Source: PALSA-1003 sp963741315 | GTDB lineage: Bacteria; Pseudomonadota; Gammaproteobacteria; Burkholderiales; Casimicrobiaceae | Assembly: GCA_963741315.1 (NCBI GenBank) | Contig: CAVUHK010000009.1 | Location: forward strand, 62,001-126,000 | Direction of reading: 5' to 3' | DNA length: 64,000 nt | Position numbers and translations under genes: made by a program | Shown here: positions 62,686 to 64,000 of the stretch, piece by piece | How the letters are laid out: each line of letters starts with the position of its first letter | Position numbering within the stretch: the stretch's first letter is position 1 | The notes under the pieces: model-generated | Databases searched by the model: none | Told to the model about the DNA's origin: nothing | What the model saw: only the letters and a program-made list of their open reading frames with translations

Positions 62686-64000
62686 TCACTGCGGCTGAAT
62701 CCTGGTAAGGCAGGCGCGAACGCGTGCGGTGAGCTGCGGGACGGAAAACGGCTTCGTCACATAGTCCGTGACCCCCGCTTCAAAGCCAGCGCGAGTGCTG
62801 GGTTCATCGGTCATGGCGGTTAGCATCAGCACCGGCAGCGTGTGCGTCTCGGGTTTGGCGCGGAGTGCTTTCATGACCGCCATCCCGTCCATGCCGGTCA
62901 TCTTGTAGTCGAGTACCACCAGGTCCGGCATCTGCTCGTCGATCATCTGAAGCGCCGCCGGGCCGTTGGCCGCCTGGCTGACGATGTACTGCTCCTGCTC
63001 CAGCGCGCGAACGATCATCGTGAGTGTATCCGGGTGGTCGTCGACCGCCAGGATACGAAATCGGCGCTGCGCGACTGAGGGCTGGAACGCAACCTGCGTG
63101 ACAAACGGTTTCAAGGTTGCGCGTGGCTCGAGTACGAGCTCACAGCCTTCATACGCGCAAAAGACATCGATTCCCGACCCGAGCTGCAGGGCCACGCTGC
63201 GGGCCTTGCGCTCGATTTCCTCGACAAAGCGGTCGTCATGGTCCGGATCGTGGTGGGTCAGTGCGACCCGTCGAACACCAGCTGCCGCGGCTATCTGCAC
63301 CACGTAGTCATACGTGCTGTGCCCCCATGTCTTCTTCGACGGATACTCCTCGGGCGTGTATTGCGCGTCGTGAATCACGAGATCGGCGTCCGCCATGAAA
63401 TTTGCGTGTCGGCGATCACCTTCGTGCAGGATGGACTCGACGCGTCCCGGCTCCGCGCCCGCGCGCCAGAGCTCGCTGGAGAATGGCTCGTGATCCACCA
63501 GATACACCATGGCCACGCCGTCGGCTTCGACCCGGTACCCCACCGTCATGGCCGGGTGATTGAGAAATTGCGTCACAACGCGGACGCCGCCGATCGAGTG
63601 GATGCCTTCGGTCAAGTCGTGATATGTGATCGTTGCCGGCAACTGATTCAGGTCGATGGGGAAATAGGTGAACTCCATCTGGCCGGCCAGGACATCATGC
63701 AACGGACCGCGGCTGCCTTCGGGCCCATAGATCGCAACCGTGTTGCCTTTGACAAAGGCCGGAGTGAAGAACGGAAAACCCTGGATGTGATCCCAGTGCG
63801 TATGGCCCAGGAGAATGTTTGCGTGTATGGCTTTCTTGCCCTGCGCCATCAAGCTGGCGGCCAACCCGCGCACGCCGGTGCCACAGTCGAAAATAAGTAG
63901 TTCGCCGTTGGCAGTCGTCAGCTCGACACACGAGGTGTTGCCGCCGAAGTGGTTCGTGCCCGGTCCCGGGGTGGCGATCGACCCCCGGGTACCCCAGAAG
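62686..64000 (-). CDS. Metallo-beta-lactamase fold / response regulator fusion (runs off right edge)
   Basis: At least 437 residues; the start lies beyond 64000. N-terminal MBL fold: FWGTRGSIATPGPGTNHFGGNTSC, metal motif LGHTHWDHIQGFPFF, further ligands in DAQYTPEEY and ALTHHDPDHDD. C-terminal receiver domain: ILAVDDHPDT, phospho-acceptor Asp in LVVLDYKMTGMDG, Thr in MLTAMT and Lys in VTKPFSVPQL. The hydrolase thus acts as a fused output module, with the receiver at the C-terminal end. Its stop is 4 bp from the hybrid kinase stop. Possible nucleotide or phosphodiester substrate; unproven. Confidence 0.88.
   Translation of the reverse strand, partial: FWGTRGSIATPGPGTNHFGGNTSCVELTTANGELLIFDCGTGVRGLAASLMAQGKKAIHANILLGHTHWDHIQGFPFFTPAFVKGNTVAIYGPEGSRGPLHDVLAGQMEFTYFPIDLNQLPATITYHDLTEGIHSIGGVRVVTQFLNHPAMTVGYRVEADGVAMVYLVDHEPFSSELWRAGAEPGRVESILHEGDRRHANFMADADLVIHDAQYTPEEYPSKKTWGHSTYDYVVQIAAAAGVRRVALTHHDPDHDDRFVEEIERKARSVALQLGSGIDVFCAYEGCELVLEPRATLKPFVTQVAFQPSVAQRRFRILAVDDHPDTLTMIVRALEQEQYIVSQAANGPAALQMIDEQMPDLVVLDYKMTGMDGMAVMKALRAKPETHTLPVLMLTAMTDEPSTRAGFEAGVTDYVTKPFSVPQLTARVRACLTRIQPQ

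Noticed and set aside
1..64000. tRNA, rRNA, insertion sequences or phage attachment sites
   Set aside because: I looked in the gaps between genes and saw no cloverleaf, rRNA, transposase gene or flanking inverted and direct repeats. Small ncRNAs cannot be excluded without computation.

Overview
The window reads as GC-rich chromosomal DNA of a betaproteobacterium, most likely Burkholderiales. The basis is the repeated TctC/Bug-type periplasmic binding proteins without TctA/TctB partners, the narK1-narK2-narGHJI-ppiC order beside an Rrf2-family nsrR, and the many CoA-ester catabolic genes. I saw no rRNA, tRNA, CRISPR array or insertion sequence.

Layout. (1) 1-12 kb is a surface and secretion region. 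It holds two paralogous collagen-like proteins (1-2668 and 5535-7389) and a broken thaumatin-like gene (8216-10605). All three share a beta-rich domain built around a PCRI-D(S/T)RN motif. Among them lie a nitrobindin-like protein, a ketosynthase plus acyl carrier protein pair, a DoxX protein and a MetE-like methyltransferase. (2) 11.9-14.9 kb is a 1020-residue protein with cyclase-like, AAA/NB-ARC and TPR parts. (3) 15.1-23 kb is a seven-gene minus-strand catabolic operon (PrpD, TctC, CoA-transferase, GntR regulator, acyl-CoA dehydrogenase, CitE, CaiB). It is led by a near-consensus promoter with a perfect palindrome just downstream. (4) 23.2-27.5 kb holds small envelope and secreted proteins. 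(5) 27.8-40.2 kb is a respiratory nitrate cluster (narK1, narK2, narG, narH, narJ, narI, ppiC, nnrS), divergent from nsrR, with FNR-like and NsrR-like sites between. (6) 40.3-45.9 kb holds an IlvD/Edd dehydratase, a HemD-type protein, a PLP decarboxylase, a TctC and a TctC remnant. (7) 46.1-60 kb is a plus-strand catabolic and uptake island: SDR, aryl-acid-type CoA ligase, two amidohydrolases, a TetR regulator, a D-2-hydroxyacid dehydrogenase, an M24 protein, a TRAP transporter, two TctC proteins and an FMN 2-hydroxyacid oxidase. The same 14-bp motif with core GAACATGTTC lies upstream of both halves, which suggests one regulator. (8) 60.2-64 kb is a PAS hybrid histidine kinase with Hpt, convergent with a metallo-beta-lactamase/response-regulator fusion that runs off the right edge.

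Sequence quality. Many genes in 0-12 kb and 29-30.6 kb are interrupted by one-base indels, several next to homopolymer runs, while neighbouring long genes are intact. In each simple case one base change restores a full family-like protein, so assembly error is the leading explanation. The thaumatin-like gene carries so many lesions that it may be a true pseudogene.
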